Assembly (NCBI GenBank): GCA_051881315.1
Contig: JBJEPQ010000045.1
Location: 1-64,000 of the forward strand
DNA from: CAG-488 sp051881315
GTDB taxonomy: Bacteria; Bacillota; Clostridia; Oscillospirales; Acutalibacteraceae
Length of the DNA stretch: 64,000 bases
Direction: 5' to 3'
Position numbers and translations under genes: made by a program. Numbering within the stretch: the first letter of the stretch is position 1; every line of letters begins with the position of its first letter. Below, piece by piece: positions 50,709 to 58,938 of this stretch. The notes beneath the pieces are model-generated. The model was not told where the DNA came from, did no database searches, and saw nothing but the letters and a program-made list of their open reading frames with translations.

Positions 50709-51325
50709 ATAAAGTCCTCCGTTTTTACAATTTTTATTTCATCAAAATATTCGTTTCCGCAGACGGAAACCGAAACATTTTTTTTACCGAGACATGAGAA
50801 TTTTTTATCATATTTTTCAAAATGTTTTTCATAATTTTCAAAGGAAAATCCGCCGATATCGGCAAGTGTTTTTCCCTCGCATTTTATTGCACTTTCTTTC
50901 AGCGTCCAAATTCTTGTGAACGCTTCCTCTATGTCATAGGCTGATTTGATAAATTCGTTTTCGGCTTCGGAGAAAAATCTTTTCGCAACTCTTTCGTTAA
51001 ATCCGTTCTTCTCCTGAGCGTCGATGCCTACGGGCGAATTGCTGACCGCAACGGCGACACCCTGAGAGCAATGACTGATGCTGAAATGTTTTTCTCCGCT
51101 TTTCAGAAAAGGCTTTCCGTTTTCTCCGAGCACGGTTTCAAAATTTTTCACGCCGTTTTCTTTCAGCGCAAAAATCAGAAGCAGATGCGCGATAACGCAG
51201 TTGTCTCTGTCAATTTTTCTTTTCAGTTTTTCAAATTTTTTCAGCCGATTTTCGGGAAGAAAATTCAAAAATTTTTCGGCTGAAAAATTTTCGTAGTCGT
51301 CAAAAAAGTAAATCAATTTTTTCAC
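50705..51325 (-). CDS. 4'-phosphopantetheinyl transferase (Sfp type)
   Basis: A 206-residue protein: HFSISHCSQGVAVAVS, VGIDAQE with metal-binding Asp, and FTRIWTLKESAIKCEG, the three Sfp-family signatures. It would load the pantetheine arm onto a carrier protein. At this size it is nearer Sfp/Gsp than the short AcpS. No polyketide or peptide synthase gene is in the window, so it may serve fatty-acid synthesis or a distant cluster. Its Lys/Phe/Asn-rich codon use is more AT-rich than that of its neighbours. Confidence 0.9.
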   Translation of the reverse strand: MKKLIYFFDDYENFSAEKFLNFLPENRLKKFEKLKRKIDRDNCVIAHLLLIFALKENGVKNFETVLGENGKPFLKSGEKHFSISHCSQGVAVAVSNSPVGIDAQEKNGFNERVAKRFFSEAENEFIKSAYDIEEAFTRIWTLKESAIKCEGKTLADIGGFSFENYEKHFEKYDKKFSCLGKKNVSVSVCGNEYFDEIKIVKTEDFI

Positions 51326-51342
51326 GCTTTCGGATAGTTGTA

Positions 51343-51393
51343 GGCTCCACCTTTGGGGGAGCTGGCACGACGTTAGTCGTGACTGAGGGGGAG
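51343..51393 (+). repeat. Left terminal repeat of DUF559 element
   Basis: GGCTCCACC, TTTGGGGGAGCTGG, hairpin CACGAC-GTTA-GTCGTG (51366-51381), then ACTGAGGGGGAGG. Its reverse complement matches the right repeat at most positions and the solo copy at 29961-30004 outside the hairpin. Confidence 0.8.
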
Positions 51394-51405
51394 GAAACTC
51401 TATTA

Positions 51406-51762
51406 TTATTTTAATCGATGCTTAACTTCAAAATCAATGCTTTCACAAACCTCGTAAAAATTATTGTTAATTTCTGAATTTGTATACCTGAGAATTTTAA
51501 CACCATAGCTTTCAATGATTTTTGTTCTCTTATTATCATATAATTTGCCATCATCGGAATAATGTTGAGAACCGTCAATTTCTATTGCAAGCTTTGCTTT
51601 ATGACAATAGAAATCTACAATATAATTATCAATAGGCTTCTGCCGTTGAAACTTCACAAAATAACCTCTCAAAAAATCATACCACAAATGGTTTTCCTGA
51701 GGTGTTGAATTCTTTCTTAATTCTTTAGCTTTTGGAGTCAACGCTTTATTGTAATCTATCAT
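51406..51762 (-). CDS. DUF559 endonuclease-like protein
   Basis: A 118-residue single-domain DUF559 protein, of the fold shared with Vsr-type repair nucleases and other PD-(D/E)xK enzymes. The probable active-site line is YIVDFYCHKAKLAIEIDGSQ, with Asp50, Glu61 and Asp63, then GVKILRYTNSEI. The N-terminus (ALTPKAKELRKNSTPQENHLW) is also typical. DUF559 has no agreed function. GGAGGGAG, lying within the right repeat, sits seven bases upstream of the ATG. The gene fills the space between the inverted repeats and is AT-rich. Confidence 0.85.
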   Translation of the reverse strand: MIDYNKALTPKAKELRKNSTPQENHLWYDFLRGYFVKFQRQKPIDNYIVDFYCHKAKLAIEIDGSQHYSDDGKLYDNKRTKIIESYGVKILRYTNSEINNNFYEVCESIDFEVKHRLK

Positions 51763-51768
51763 TATTTA

Positions 51769-51816
51769 CTCCCTCCGTCACGACCAAGGTCGTGCCACCT
51801 CCCTCGCGAGGGAGGC
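51769..51816 (-). repeat. Right terminal repeat of DUF559 element
   Basis: ACTCCCTCCGT, hairpin CACGACC-AA-GGTCGTG (51779-51794), then CCTCCCTCG-CGAGGGAGG, a perfect 18-base palindrome (51798-51815). Relative to the left repeat it is inverted and has a few changes, including loss of GGTGGAGCC. Confidence 0.75.
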
Positions 51817-51829
51817 AAAACACACGGTC

Positions 51830-52654
51830 TCAATACCCCTCCGTGAACATATGGAGTTCGCCGCCGTCACATTCACGGTAGCCGATAACCGTTGCAAGGT
51901 TTACGTTGTGAATACTCTTGAAAATATTCATATCCACGTTGTCGTTCTCTGCCTTGAGCTTTTTGATAAGATTTTTGACCTCCTGCCGTTTTGAGCCGTT
52001 TTCCGCCTCGGCGTTCGCCTGAGTGACCTTGCAGGCACAGCGGATAAATTCAAGTCCGTTGTAGTTTGCCCACGATATGATGTCCTTTTCCCTGACCATA
52101 TACAGCGGACGGATCAGCTCCATTCCCTCATAGTTGGTGCTTCTGAGCTTGGGCATCATCGTCTTGATCTCCGCTCCGTAGAGCATACTCATCAGCGTTG
52201 TTTCGATCGCATCGTCAAAGTGATGACCGAGGGCGATCTTGTTACAGCCGAGCTCCTGAGCAAATTTGTAGAGATAGCCTCTCCTCATTCTGGCGCAGAG
52301 GTAGCAGGGCGAGCCGCCCTCTGCGGCATAGACCGTTTCAAAAATCGGGGAGTCAAATATTTTTATCGGAAGTTTCATTATTTCCGCATTTTCAATTATC
52401 TTTGCCCTGTTGTCGCCGACATAGCCGGGATCCATTACAATATATTCAACATCGAAGTGAAAATCGCTGTATTTTTGCAGGTGACACATACACTCTGCAA
52501 GCAGCATCGAATCCTTGCCGCCCGAAATGCAGACGGCGATTTTGTCGTTCGGACTGATAAGCTCATAGTCCTTTATCGCTCCGACAAAATTATTCCATAT
52601 CGTTTTTCTGTATTTTTTGATTATACTGCGTTCAATGAGCTGATAACGTTCCAT
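51830..52654 (-). CDS. TtcA-like tRNA 2-thiolation ATPase (PP-loop)
   Basis: A 274-residue PP-loop ATPase: AVCISGGKDSMLLAEC near residue 40, then GGSPCYLCARMRRGYLY with the CxxC pair, HHFDDAIETTLMSMLYGA, and a third cysteine in IRCACKVTQ. These are the features of TtcA-type enzymes, which thiolate cytidine-32 of tRNA with a [4Fe-4S] cluster. The ATG at 52654 has AGGAG eight bases before it; the longer frame overlaps the lon upstream region. The DUF559 element lies just downstream. Relatives act on other bases, so the exact target is inferred. Confidence 0.85.
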   Translation of the reverse strand: MERYQLIERSIIKKYRKTIWNNFVGAIKDYELISPNDKIAVCISGGKDSMLLAECMCHLQKYSDFHFDVEYIVMDPGYVGDNRAKIIENAEIMKLPIKIFDSPIFETVYAAEGGSPCYLCARMRRGYLYKFAQELGCNKIALGHHFDDAIETTLMSMLYGAEIKTMMPKLRSTNYEGMELIRPLYMVREKDIISWANYNGLEFIRCACKVTQANAEAENGSKRQEVKNLIKKLKAENDNVDMNIFKSIHNVNLATVIGYRECDGGELHMFTEGY

Positions 52655-52721
52655 AATTCGCTCCTGTTTCAAGTTATATTTCATTTTATCATTCAATACA
52701 CTAATTTTCAACAGCTATGGC

Positions 52722-52745
52722 AAAGTTTTTAGGTTGAAAAACTTT
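52722..52745. promoter_or_regulatory. Inverted repeat overlapping lon -35 box
   Basis: AAAGTTTTT (52722-52730) and AAAAACTTT (52737-52745) form a perfect 9-bp inverted repeat with a 6-base centre. It covers the -35 hexamer of lon. It is unlike the CIRCE or CtsR sites, so a regulator could not be named. Confidence 0.5.
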
Positions 52746-52762
52746 TCTTTTTAATGTATAAT
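52734..52762 (+). promoter_or_regulatory. lon-engB promoter
   Basis: TTGAAA (52734-52739), 17-base spacer, TATAAT (52757-52762). Confidence 0.85.
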
Positions 52763-52797
52763 GTCATCATATTGTTTTTAATATCGGAGTTGATTTT

Positions 52798-55203
52798 TTG
52801 AATAAAGCATTGGAATACAGGGTTATGCCCACGGTTGCCCTCAGGGGACTGGTGGTTTTCCCCGGAATGGGAGTGACATTTGATGTCGGCAGAACCCGTT
52901 CGTTACAGGCGATCAAGGCGGCAATGGCTGACGATCAGCAGATCTTCCTTGTTGCTCAAAAGGACGTCAGGGACGACGAGCCTGATATTGACCGACTTTT
53001 CAAGATCGGAACGGTGGCGAAAATCAGCCACATTCTCCGCCTGCCGAACAGCGACACCGTCAGGGTTTCCGTTGACGGAATATCAAGGGCGTCGATGGTC
53101 GATATGCTCCAAAGCGAGCCGTATCTCATCACCGATGTGAAGATACGCCGTGAGCCTGCAATCCGTCCCGATGACAAGGACTATGCGACAGCCCTCGTAC
53201 GTCAGACCAAGGACTACTTTGAGGATTACGCCGAGGTCGTTCCGCAGATGCCTGCCGAGATCATTCTCGACGTGCTTGAAAAGAACGATCCGGGCGAGCT
53301 TGCCGATTATATCGGATCGAATATTATGCTCGAATACAAGAAGCGTCAGCAGATACTCAACGAGATAAATCCGCTCAAGCGGCTTGAAAAGGTATGCTGT
53401 ATGCTTGCCAACGAGGGCGACCTGATGAAGATTGAGAACGAAATCAATCAGAGAGTTCAGGAAAATATCGACAAGAGCCAACGTGAATACTATCTCAATG
53501 AGCAGATGAAGGTGATTTCCGAGGAGCTGAACGACGGGCTTTCTCCGCAAGCGGAGTGTGACGAGTTCAGGGAGAAGATCAAGGCTCTCGGTCTTGACGA
53601 AAAGTCGGAAAACAAGCTGCTCAAGGAATGTGCAAGGCTTGAGAAAATGTCCTCCACCTCACCCGAAGCGACGGTCATAAGGGTTTATCTTGAAACCTGT
53701 CTTGAGCTTCCGTGGCACAAGTATTCGACGGATAAGCTCGACCTTACCCATGCAAGAAAGGTGCTTGACCGTGACCACTACGGTCTTGAAAAGGTCAAGG
53801 AAAGAATAATTGAAGCTCTTGCCGTCCGCAAGCTTTCCGACGGCTGTTACGGTCAGACGCTCTGCCTTGTAGGCCCTCCGGGCGTCGGCAAGACCTCGAT
53901 TGCCAGGAGTATTGCTTCGGCAATGGGACGCAGCTTTGCGAGGATATCCCTCGGCGGCACAAGCGACGAGGCGGAGATCAGAGGTCACAGAAAAACTTAT
54001 ATCGGCGCAATGCCGGGCAGAATTATTAACGCTGTCAAGCAGGCAGGTACGCAAAATCCGATAATCCTGCTTGACGAGGTTGACAAGCTCGGCTCGGACT
54101 ATAAGGGCGATCCCTCGTCGGCTCTGCTTGAGGTGCTTGACGGAGAACAGAACAGCACCTTTGTTGACCGATATATCGAGCTTGAGTTTGACCTCAGCAA
54201 GGTTATGTTCATCACCACGGCGAACGACATTTCGACCGTTCCCAAGCCCCTGCTTGACAGAATGGAGATAATCGAGCTTGCGGGTTATACTAATGAAGAA
54301 AAGTTCAACATTGCCAAGAAGCATCTTGTTCCGAAACAGGCGAAGCTCCACGGGCTTAACGGCAGAACTTTCAAGATAAACGACAAGGCTCTGTATGCCC
54401 TGATTGACGGCTACACCCGTGAAGCAGGGGTCAGAAAGCTTGAACAGAAGATTGCCGCACTTTGCAGAAAGGCGGCGGCTGAGATAGTCGGCGGCGAAGC
54501 AAAGTCGCTGACGGTAAAGGAAACAAACCTCGAAAAACTGCTCGGACCTAAGAAATATCTTCCGCTTTCTTTGGACGGCGAAGCCGAGATCGGCGTTGTC
54601 AACGGACTTGCGTGGACGAGCGTAGGCGGAGAGATGCTCCAGGTTGAAGCGGCGGTGTTCGACGGCACGGGCAAGGTCGAGCTGACAGGCTCACTCGGCG
54701 ATGTGATGAAAGAATCTGCAATGGCGGCGGTCAGCTTTATCAGAAGCAAGGCGGACAAATACGGAGTGAACAGCAAATTCTATAAGGAAAAGGACATTCA
54801 TATCCACGTTCCCGAGGGCGCTGTTCCTAAGGACGGCCCGTCGGCAGGCGTGACAATGGCGACAGCCCTGCTTTCGGCTTTGACGGACACTCCCGTCAAT
54901 CAGTTTGTTGCGATGACGGGTGAAATTTCACTCAGGGGCAGAGTTCTGCCGATCGGCGGACTGCGTGAAAAAACCATGGCGGCTTACAGAATGGGAATTA
55001 AGACGGTCATCATTCCGCAGAAGAATGTTCCCGACCTTGCCGAAATTGACGAAAAGGTCAGGTCGGCGATCAAATTTGTTCCCGTGACGGAGCTTGACGA
55101 AGTTTTTGATGTCGCCCTCATAAAAACCGATGATGAAAAAGAAAGAAAAAGCATTGCCGCCTCGGTCAAAAAGGACAAGGGCTTTACCGCAATGCGGATT
55201 TGA
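52798..55203 (+). CDS. lon: ATP-dependent protease La (Lon)
   Basis: An 801-residue LonA: N-terminal substrate domain (VMPTVALRGLVVFPGM), coiled-coil, AAA+ module with Walker A GPPGVGKT near residue 360 and Walker B PIILLDEVDKLG, then the protease domain with PKDGPSAGVTM (Ser near 682) and the Lys near 724. It degrades damaged and regulatory proteins in the cytoplasm. The start is TTG with GGAGTTG upstream; the family start (PxxALRG..VFPG) is only a few residues in, so no better start is available. It is followed at once by engB. Confidence 0.96.
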   Translation: MNKALEYRVMPTVALRGLVVFPGMGVTFDVGRTRSLQAIKAAMADDQQIFLVAQKDVRDDEPDIDRLFKIGTVAKISHILRLPNSDTVRVSVDGISRASMVDMLQSEPYLITDVKIRREPAIRPDDKDYATALVRQTKDYFEDYAEVVPQMPAEIILDVLEKNDPGELADYIGSNIMLEYKKRQQILNEINPLKRLEKVCCMLANEGDLMKIENEINQRVQENIDKSQREYYLNEQMKVISEELNDGLSPQAECDEFREKIKALGLDEKSENKLLKECARLEKMSSTSPEATVIRVYLETCLELPWHKYSTDKLDLTHARKVLDRDHYGLEKVKERIIEALAVRKLSDGCYGQTLCLVGPPGVGKTSIARSIASAMGRSFARISLGGTSDEAEIRGHRKTYIGAMPGRIINAVKQAGTQNPIILLDEVDKLGSDYKGDPSSALLEVLDGEQNSTFVDRYIELEFDLSKVMFITTANDISTVPKPLLDRMEIIELAGYTNEEKFNIAKKHLVPKQAKLHGLNGRTFKINDKALYALIDGYTREAGVRKLEQKIAALCRKAAAEIVGGEAKSLTVKETNLEKLLGPKKYLPLSLDGEAEIGVVNGLAWTSVGGEMLQVEAAVFDGTGKVELTGSLGDVMKESAMAAVSFIRSKADKYGVNSKFYKEKDIHIHVPEGAVPKDGPSAGVTMATALLSALTDTPVNQFVAMTGEISLRGRVLPIGGLREKTMAAYRMGIKTVIIPQKNVPDLAEIDEKVRSAIKFVPVTELDEVFDVALIKTDDEKERKSIAASVKKDKGFTAMRI

Positions 55204-55211
55204 GGCTGAAA

Positions 55212-55799
55212 ATGAGATTTGATAAGGTGAAATACGAGGCTTCCTACGGTACGGCTCAGCAGTTGCCGAAAAGCGAGCATACAGAGATCGCTTTTGCAGG
55301 CCGCTCGAATGTCGGCAAGTCCTCGATGCTCAATAAAATACTGAACAGAAAAAACCTTGCGAGAGTAAGCTCCGTTCCGGGCAAGACGGTCACGGTCAAT
55401 TTCTTTGACTGCGACGGGATCAAGCTCGTCGATCTTCCCGGCTACGGCTACGCAAAGGTCAATTTCAACGAGAAAAAACGCTGGGCGGATCTTATGGAGG
55501 GATATTTCACATCGGGAAGAAATATCCGCCTTGTCGTTCAGCTCACGGATATGCGCCACCCTGTCACGAAGGACGACCTTGATATGATGAGGTTTATGAA
55601 GTCGGCAGGTTATGATTTCATCGTTGTTATGACCAAGAGCGATAAGCTCAACAAGACCGAGCGTGCAAATCGACTTGAAGCGGTAAAACAGGAGCTTGCC
55701 GAATTTGACGGCGTGCAGATCATTCCGTTCTCCGCCTCAAACGGCGAGGGTGCGGAGGATATCCGCAAAGCGATCGAAGCGGCGGCGGAAAACAACTGA
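55212..55799 (+). CDS. engB: Ribosome biogenesis GTPase EngB (YsxC/YihA)
   Basis: A 195-residue single-domain GTPase: G1 AGRSNVGKSS, G3 DLPGYGYAKV, G4 TKSDKL and G5 SASNGEG. It is needed for assembly of the large ribosomal subunit. The ATG at 55212 has GAGG six bases upstream; a TTG four codons earlier overlaps the lon stop. The lon-engB order is the same as lonA-ysxC in Bacillus. Confidence 0.95.
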   Translation: MRFDKVKYEASYGTAQQLPKSEHTEIAFAGRSNVGKSSMLNKILNRKNLARVSSVPGKTVTVNFFDCDGIKLVDLPGYGYAKVNFNEKKRWADLMEGYFTSGRNIRLVVQLTDMRHPVTKDDLDMMRFMKSAGYDFIVVMTKSDKLNKTERANRLEAVKQELAEFDGVQIIPFSASNGEGAEDIRKAIEAAAENN

Positions 55800-55814
55800 A
55801 TATAAGCAAAAATT

Positions 55815-55845
55815 TACCGGGATTCGTGAAAAACGAGTCCCGGTA
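55815..55845. terminator. Hairpin after engB
   Basis: TACCGGGATTCGT and ACGAGTCCCGGTA pair along 12-13 bases with one mismatch and a short A loop. The T run is weak. Confidence 0.6.
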
Positions 55846-55887
55846 TTGATATGATATATGTTTTTATTTGCAATTCAGCTACAAAAA

Positions 55888-55931
55888 CGGCGGCATTTCT
55901 ATCTTTTCGGTATCTTGCCGCCGCTTTTCTT
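55888..55931. terminator. Bidirectional terminator of XRE gene
   Basis: CGGCGGCA and TGCCGCCG with A-rich and T-rich flanks on both sides. It lies 11-18 bases from the XRE gene's stop. Confidence 0.8.
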
Positions 55932-55941
55932 TTTATCTCCA

Positions 55942-56148
55942 TTATCTCTTAAATTCAGGGTTATCTGTTCTTTCGAGCAAATAGTCCAGAGAAACATCAA
56001 AATAGTCTGCAAATTTAATAAGGGTAGCATAATCGGCTTCTCTTGCGCCGTTTTCATACCGACTTATGCTGTTCTGATTCATATTCAAATCAAGAGCAAG
56101 CTTGAGCTGTGATATTCCCTTTTTTCGCCTAAGCTCTTTCAGCCGCAT
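55942..56148 (-). CDS. XRE-family helix-turn-helix repressor
   Basis: A 68-residue DNA-binding protein made of one Cro/CI-type HTH: MRLKELRRKKGISQLKLALD, SRYENGAREADYATLIKFAD and FDVSLDYLLERTD. It has no sensor domain. The ATG at 56148 has GAGGTG seven bases upstream. It faces the zinc-ribbon operon across 101 bases holding two matched palindromes and that operon's promoter, so it should repress the operon and possibly itself. Confidence 0.9.
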   Translation of the reverse strand: MRLKELRRKKGISQLKLALDLNMNQNSISRYENGAREADYATLIKFADYFDVSLDYLLERTDNPEFKR

Positions 56149-56160
56149 AAAAAACACCTC

Positions 56161-56189
56161 TTGACAGAATTATACCGTTTTGGTATAAT
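56161..56189 (+). promoter_or_regulatory. Promoter of zinc-ribbon operon
   Basis: TTGACA (56161-56166), 17-base spacer, TATAAT (56184-56189): perfect consensus. The first palindrome covers the spacer and -10. Confidence 0.92.
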
Positions 56190-56190
56190 T
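56168..56190. promoter_or_regulatory. Probable XRE operator 1
   Basis: AATTATACC (56168-56176), 5-base centre, GGTATAATT (56182-56190): perfect 9-bp arms covering the -10. Confidence 0.75.
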
Positions 56191-56191
56191 A

Positions 56192-56214
56192 AAATATCCC
56201 AATGTGGGATATTT
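56192..56214. promoter_or_regulatory. Probable XRE operator 2
   Basis: AAATATCCC (56192-56200), 5-base centre, GGGATATTT (56206-56214). Same arm and centre lengths as operator 1; the centres are 24 bases apart. It covers the expected transcription start. Confidence 0.7.
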
Positions 56215-56249
56215 GTTGACGTAATAAATTATTGTTCGGAGGGAAATTG

Positions 56250-57764
56250 ATGAAGTGCAAACAATGTGGAAGTGAATTAAAATCCGATTCGGCATTTTGC
56301 CCGATTTGCGGCAGAAAAATTGATGCGATGGACATCAAGATTGATTCTGTAAAAAGAAGTGCGGAGGATATTTCCGCAAAATCAAAGGAAAAAATCAGTA
56401 AAATGAACAAGAAACAAAAGGCTCTGCTTGTCAGTCTTTGTTCGCTTGCGGTTGTTCTCGTAATAACCGGAATATGTTTGATATCTTATTTCAACAGTCC
56501 TACACAAAAAATCATAAAGGCCATTGAAGACGGTGACAGCTACTATGCGCAGGAAATGTATAGCGAAAGAATTTCCGACAGCCTTTCTAAAAGAGAATCT
56601 TTCGTCAAAGCTGTTAAAAAATACATTGAATCATTAACTGATGATTTTCAGAATGATAAGTGTGATTATTCCTATGCAACCCAGAGGTTGGGAATTATTA
56701 GTGACTTTAGAATACAGGATCTCAATGACGCCTGCAGTAACGCAGGCTCACAAATCAACAGGCTTAACAACTCGAAAACAGCCTTTGAACAAGCCGAGTC
56801 GTTTTATAACAACAAGGACTATAAAAGCGCAATAGGTAAATATCGTCTTGTTATTGAAGAGGACAAAAACTACGGTGACGCACAGGATAAGATTAAAGAT
56901 GCAACAAAAAAATACACAGCCGCAACATTGGAATCGGCGCAAAGCTATGCTGACGGCGGAAATTATTCCTCTGCAATAGCTGAAATTAAAGAAGCTCTTG
57001 CGGTTGTCGGAGAAGATACCGAGTTAAACGATATGCTTAGTAAATACACCGAAAACAACAAATCCTCGGTCATATCAAATGCGATTTCACAGGCGGATAA
57101 ATACGCTTCATCGGGCGATTATCAAAACGCAGTTAAGGTTTTGTCCGAAGCTATGAGCACGGTTGATCCGGATTCTCAGATTAAGACAAAGTTCTCGGAA
57201 TACTCGGTTAAATATTCTCAATCCGTATCTCAAAAAGCCGATGAGCTTATTAACGGCAAAAAATATGATGAAGCTATATCCTTGCTTGACGATGCGCTTG
57301 CCCTTATGCCGGACGACGCAAGTCTAAAAACAAAGCTTTCCGCGGCACAGGACAAAAAGCCTGTTTCGCTTACCGAAGCAACACTCGTAAATCAAAAAGA
57401 ATGGAAATGGAATGACGGCTCCCCGGTAGATACTTTTGGCAACGACTACTCCGGTGCTGCAAACTATATCATTCCATACTATCAAGCATACGGAGAATTC
57501 AGGGTTTATAAGAAATATAAGACTCTTTCTGGGTATATCGCTCCGCATAAAGAAAAATATGATAGTGACTCCGGCCCATGGTACATTCAGATTTTTGCAG
57601 ACGACAAATTGGTTTACACCTCCAAAAATGTCACAAGAAAAACCGATAAATTTGCTTTCAATGTCAATGTAGCTAATGCCGATTACATAAAGATTGTGGT
57701 TTATGGCGAATCATATAGCTATAACCGCGGAATAATACTAAGTGATTTAATGTTAAATAAATAA
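56250..57764 (+). CDS. Zinc-ribbon membrane protein with TPR-like repeats and NPCBM-like domain
   Basis: A 504-residue protein. An N-terminal zinc ribbon (MKCKQCGSELKSD..FCPICG, two CxxC pairs) is followed by one membrane segment (about 55-80). An extracellular helical region then repeats FYNNKDYKSAIGKYRLVI / YADGGNYSSAIAEIKEAL / YASSGDYQNAVKVLSEAM / LINGKKYDEAISLLDDAL, which look like four TPR-type hairpins. The C-terminus (SGPWYIQIFADDKLVYTSKN) resembles the NPCBM carbohydrate-binding fold. GGAGGG seven bases before the ATG at 56250 sets the start. First gene under the XRE-linked promoter; role unknown, possibly wall sensing or scaffold. Confidence 0.8.
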   Translation: MKCKQCGSELKSDSAFCPICGRKIDAMDIKIDSVKRSAEDISAKSKEKISKMNKKQKALLVSLCSLAVVLVITGICLISYFNSPTQKIIKAIEDGDSYYAQEMYSERISDSLSKRESFVKAVKKYIESLTDDFQNDKCDYSYATQRLGIISDFRIQDLNDACSNAGSQINRLNNSKTAFEQAESFYNNKDYKSAIGKYRLVIEEDKNYGDAQDKIKDATKKYTAATLESAQSYADGGNYSSAIAEIKEALAVVGEDTELNDMLSKYTENNKSSVISNAISQADKYASSGDYQNAVKVLSEAMSTVDPDSQIKTKFSEYSVKYSQSVSQKADELINGKKYDEAISLLDDALALMPDDASLKTKLSAAQDKKPVSLTEATLVNQKEWKWNDGSPVDTFGNDYSGAANYIIPYYQAYGEFRVYKKYKTLSGYIAPHKEKYDSDSGPWYIQIFADDKLVYTSKNVTRKTDKFAFNVNVANADYIKIVVYGESYSYNRGIILSDLMLNK

Positions 57765-57780
57765 GAAAGAGGGAAGTATA

Positions 57781-58233
57781 ATGATTTGTAAAAATTGCGG
57801 CAAAGAAGTAGACGATATTTATTCTTTCTGCGACAAGTGTGGAGCTCCGACAAAAACACCCACGGCAACCGAGCAACAGCAGCCTCAGAGCAATCCTGTT
57901 CCTCCGGTCGTACAGCAACCTGTTTATCAGCAGGCACCCCCGGTATATCAACAGCAGCCTGTATACACATATCAAAATGTCAGCGCTGTCAACAATCAAC
58001 AGGATTTAAGCCCTACCACCACTATCGGTCAATACATATTATGGCTTATTATTGCATGCCTACCCATTATCGGTTGGATTTTGGTAATTGTTTTTGCAGT
58101 TGAGACATCCAATAAAAACAGAGCAAACTTTTTCAGGTCTATAATCGTTTTATATTTGATCCTTGGAGGAGTTTTCCTGTTATTCGGCTCAGCAATAGTA
58201 GGGGTGTTGAGCGACCTTATATGGAGCTTGTAA
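57781..58233 (+). CDS. Zinc-ribbon, Pro/Gln-rich two-helix membrane protein
   Basis: A 150-residue protein with an N-terminal zinc ribbon (MICKNCGKEVDD..FCDKCG), a Pro/Gln/Tyr-rich linker (residues about 30-75) and two membrane segments (GQYILWLIIACLPIIGWIL, and SIIVLYLILGGVFLLFG). The same ribbon-plus-membrane plan as the gene 16 bases upstream suggests they act together. It is likely the second gene of the XRE-controlled operon. Function is unknown. Confidence 0.8.
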   Translation: MICKNCGKEVDDIYSFCDKCGAPTKTPTATEQQQPQSNPVPPVVQQPVYQQAPPVYQQQPVYTYQNVSAVNNQQDLSPTTTIGQYILWLIIACLPIIGWILVIVFAVETSNKNRANFFRSIIVLYLILGGVFLLFGSAIVGVLSDLIWSL

Positions 58234-58249
58234 TAAAATAAATATTTTT

Positions 58250-58278
58250 AGCCGCAGATTTGCTTTGAGTCTGCGGCT
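58250..58278 (+). terminator. Terminator of zinc-ribbon operon
   Basis: AGCCGCAGA (58250-58258) and TCTGCGGCT (58270-58278), then GTTACTTTTTTG. A strong stem with a near T run. Confidence 0.8.
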
Positions 58279-58386
58279 GTTACTTTTTTGGGCATAGGTG
58301 TTCGGGGAGTTCTTAAATAGACAAATTAAATTGCTATTTGTGCAAAAAGGATAATTTTTAAGTTTTTTAAAATTATTGACTATTTT

Positions 58387-58923
58387 GTGCACGGAAATAT
58401 TGACGGGATATCCGCAGCAAGATATCAGCAGATCATCACAGGCTCCGACAGGGGCGGCGACTTTGCGGCAGAAGGTGCATTTCTGATGATAAGCCGTATT
58501 GCGGTTGACGAAGAAGCAAATCAGATCAGCGTAAATCCTTATAATGCTCAGACGGTCAAAATGGTTGCCGACGGCAAGGTTATTGCTTGCAACTCGGATC
58601 ACTGCTGCAAGCTCGGCGCCGAGGGAACAAAGAAAATCACGATTTCTGCGTACTCCCTCAACCTCAGAGGTAACAGAAAGAACAACAACTACTACAACAT
58701 TTCAATCAACGCAAACTATGTCAACAAGGAAACGCTCAGAACCGCTTACAATGCGGCTATCCGCTCGGCATATGATCCGGCGGATTACAGCGCATCGGTT
58801 TACAGCACATATTCAACGGCTCTTATGAATGCCGGTACGGTGCTCGGCGATCCGACAGCAACGGCAAACGAGGTTTCGGCAGCATATGCAACCCTTGCAA
58901 ACACCACAGGCGCAATGGCATAA
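58387..58923 (+). pseudogene. 5'-truncated surface-protein fragment with FIVAR domain
   Basis: The frame gives 178 residues without signal peptide or ribosome-binding site; translation from a GTG is improbable. The second half (LRTAYNAAIRSAYDPADYS...VYSTYSTALMNAGTVLGDP) matches a FIVAR domain, a cell-surface module. The first half looks like part of an Ig-like or carbohydrate-binding region. Codon use switches from AT-rich sequence before 58385 to GC-rich typical use after it, marking a sharp break. It is best seen as the 3' remnant of a large extracellular protein. Confidence 0.6.
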
Positions 58924-58938
58924 ATCAGCATAATATTA

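Larger units (their letters stand above)
51343..51816 (-). mobile_element. Compact DUF559 nuclease element bounded by inverted hairpin repeats
   Basis: A 474-base unit: an outer repeat at each end in opposite orientation and, between them, only the DUF559 gene. The left repeat ends 12 bases past the stop codon. The right repeat ends about 7 bases before the ATG and supplies its GGAGGGAG ribosome site. The unit lies between a transferase and a TtcA-like gene on the same strand. A third, solo repeat is at 29961-30004. The gene plus TIR plan suggests a mobile or self-spreading unit, but no target duplication is seen. Confidence 0.6.

Noticed and set aside
51343..51393. Plain terminator for the phosphopantetheinyl transferase side
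   Set aside because: No T run follows, it lies upstream of that gene in transcription order, and it matches two other repeat copies, so it is treated as an element end.
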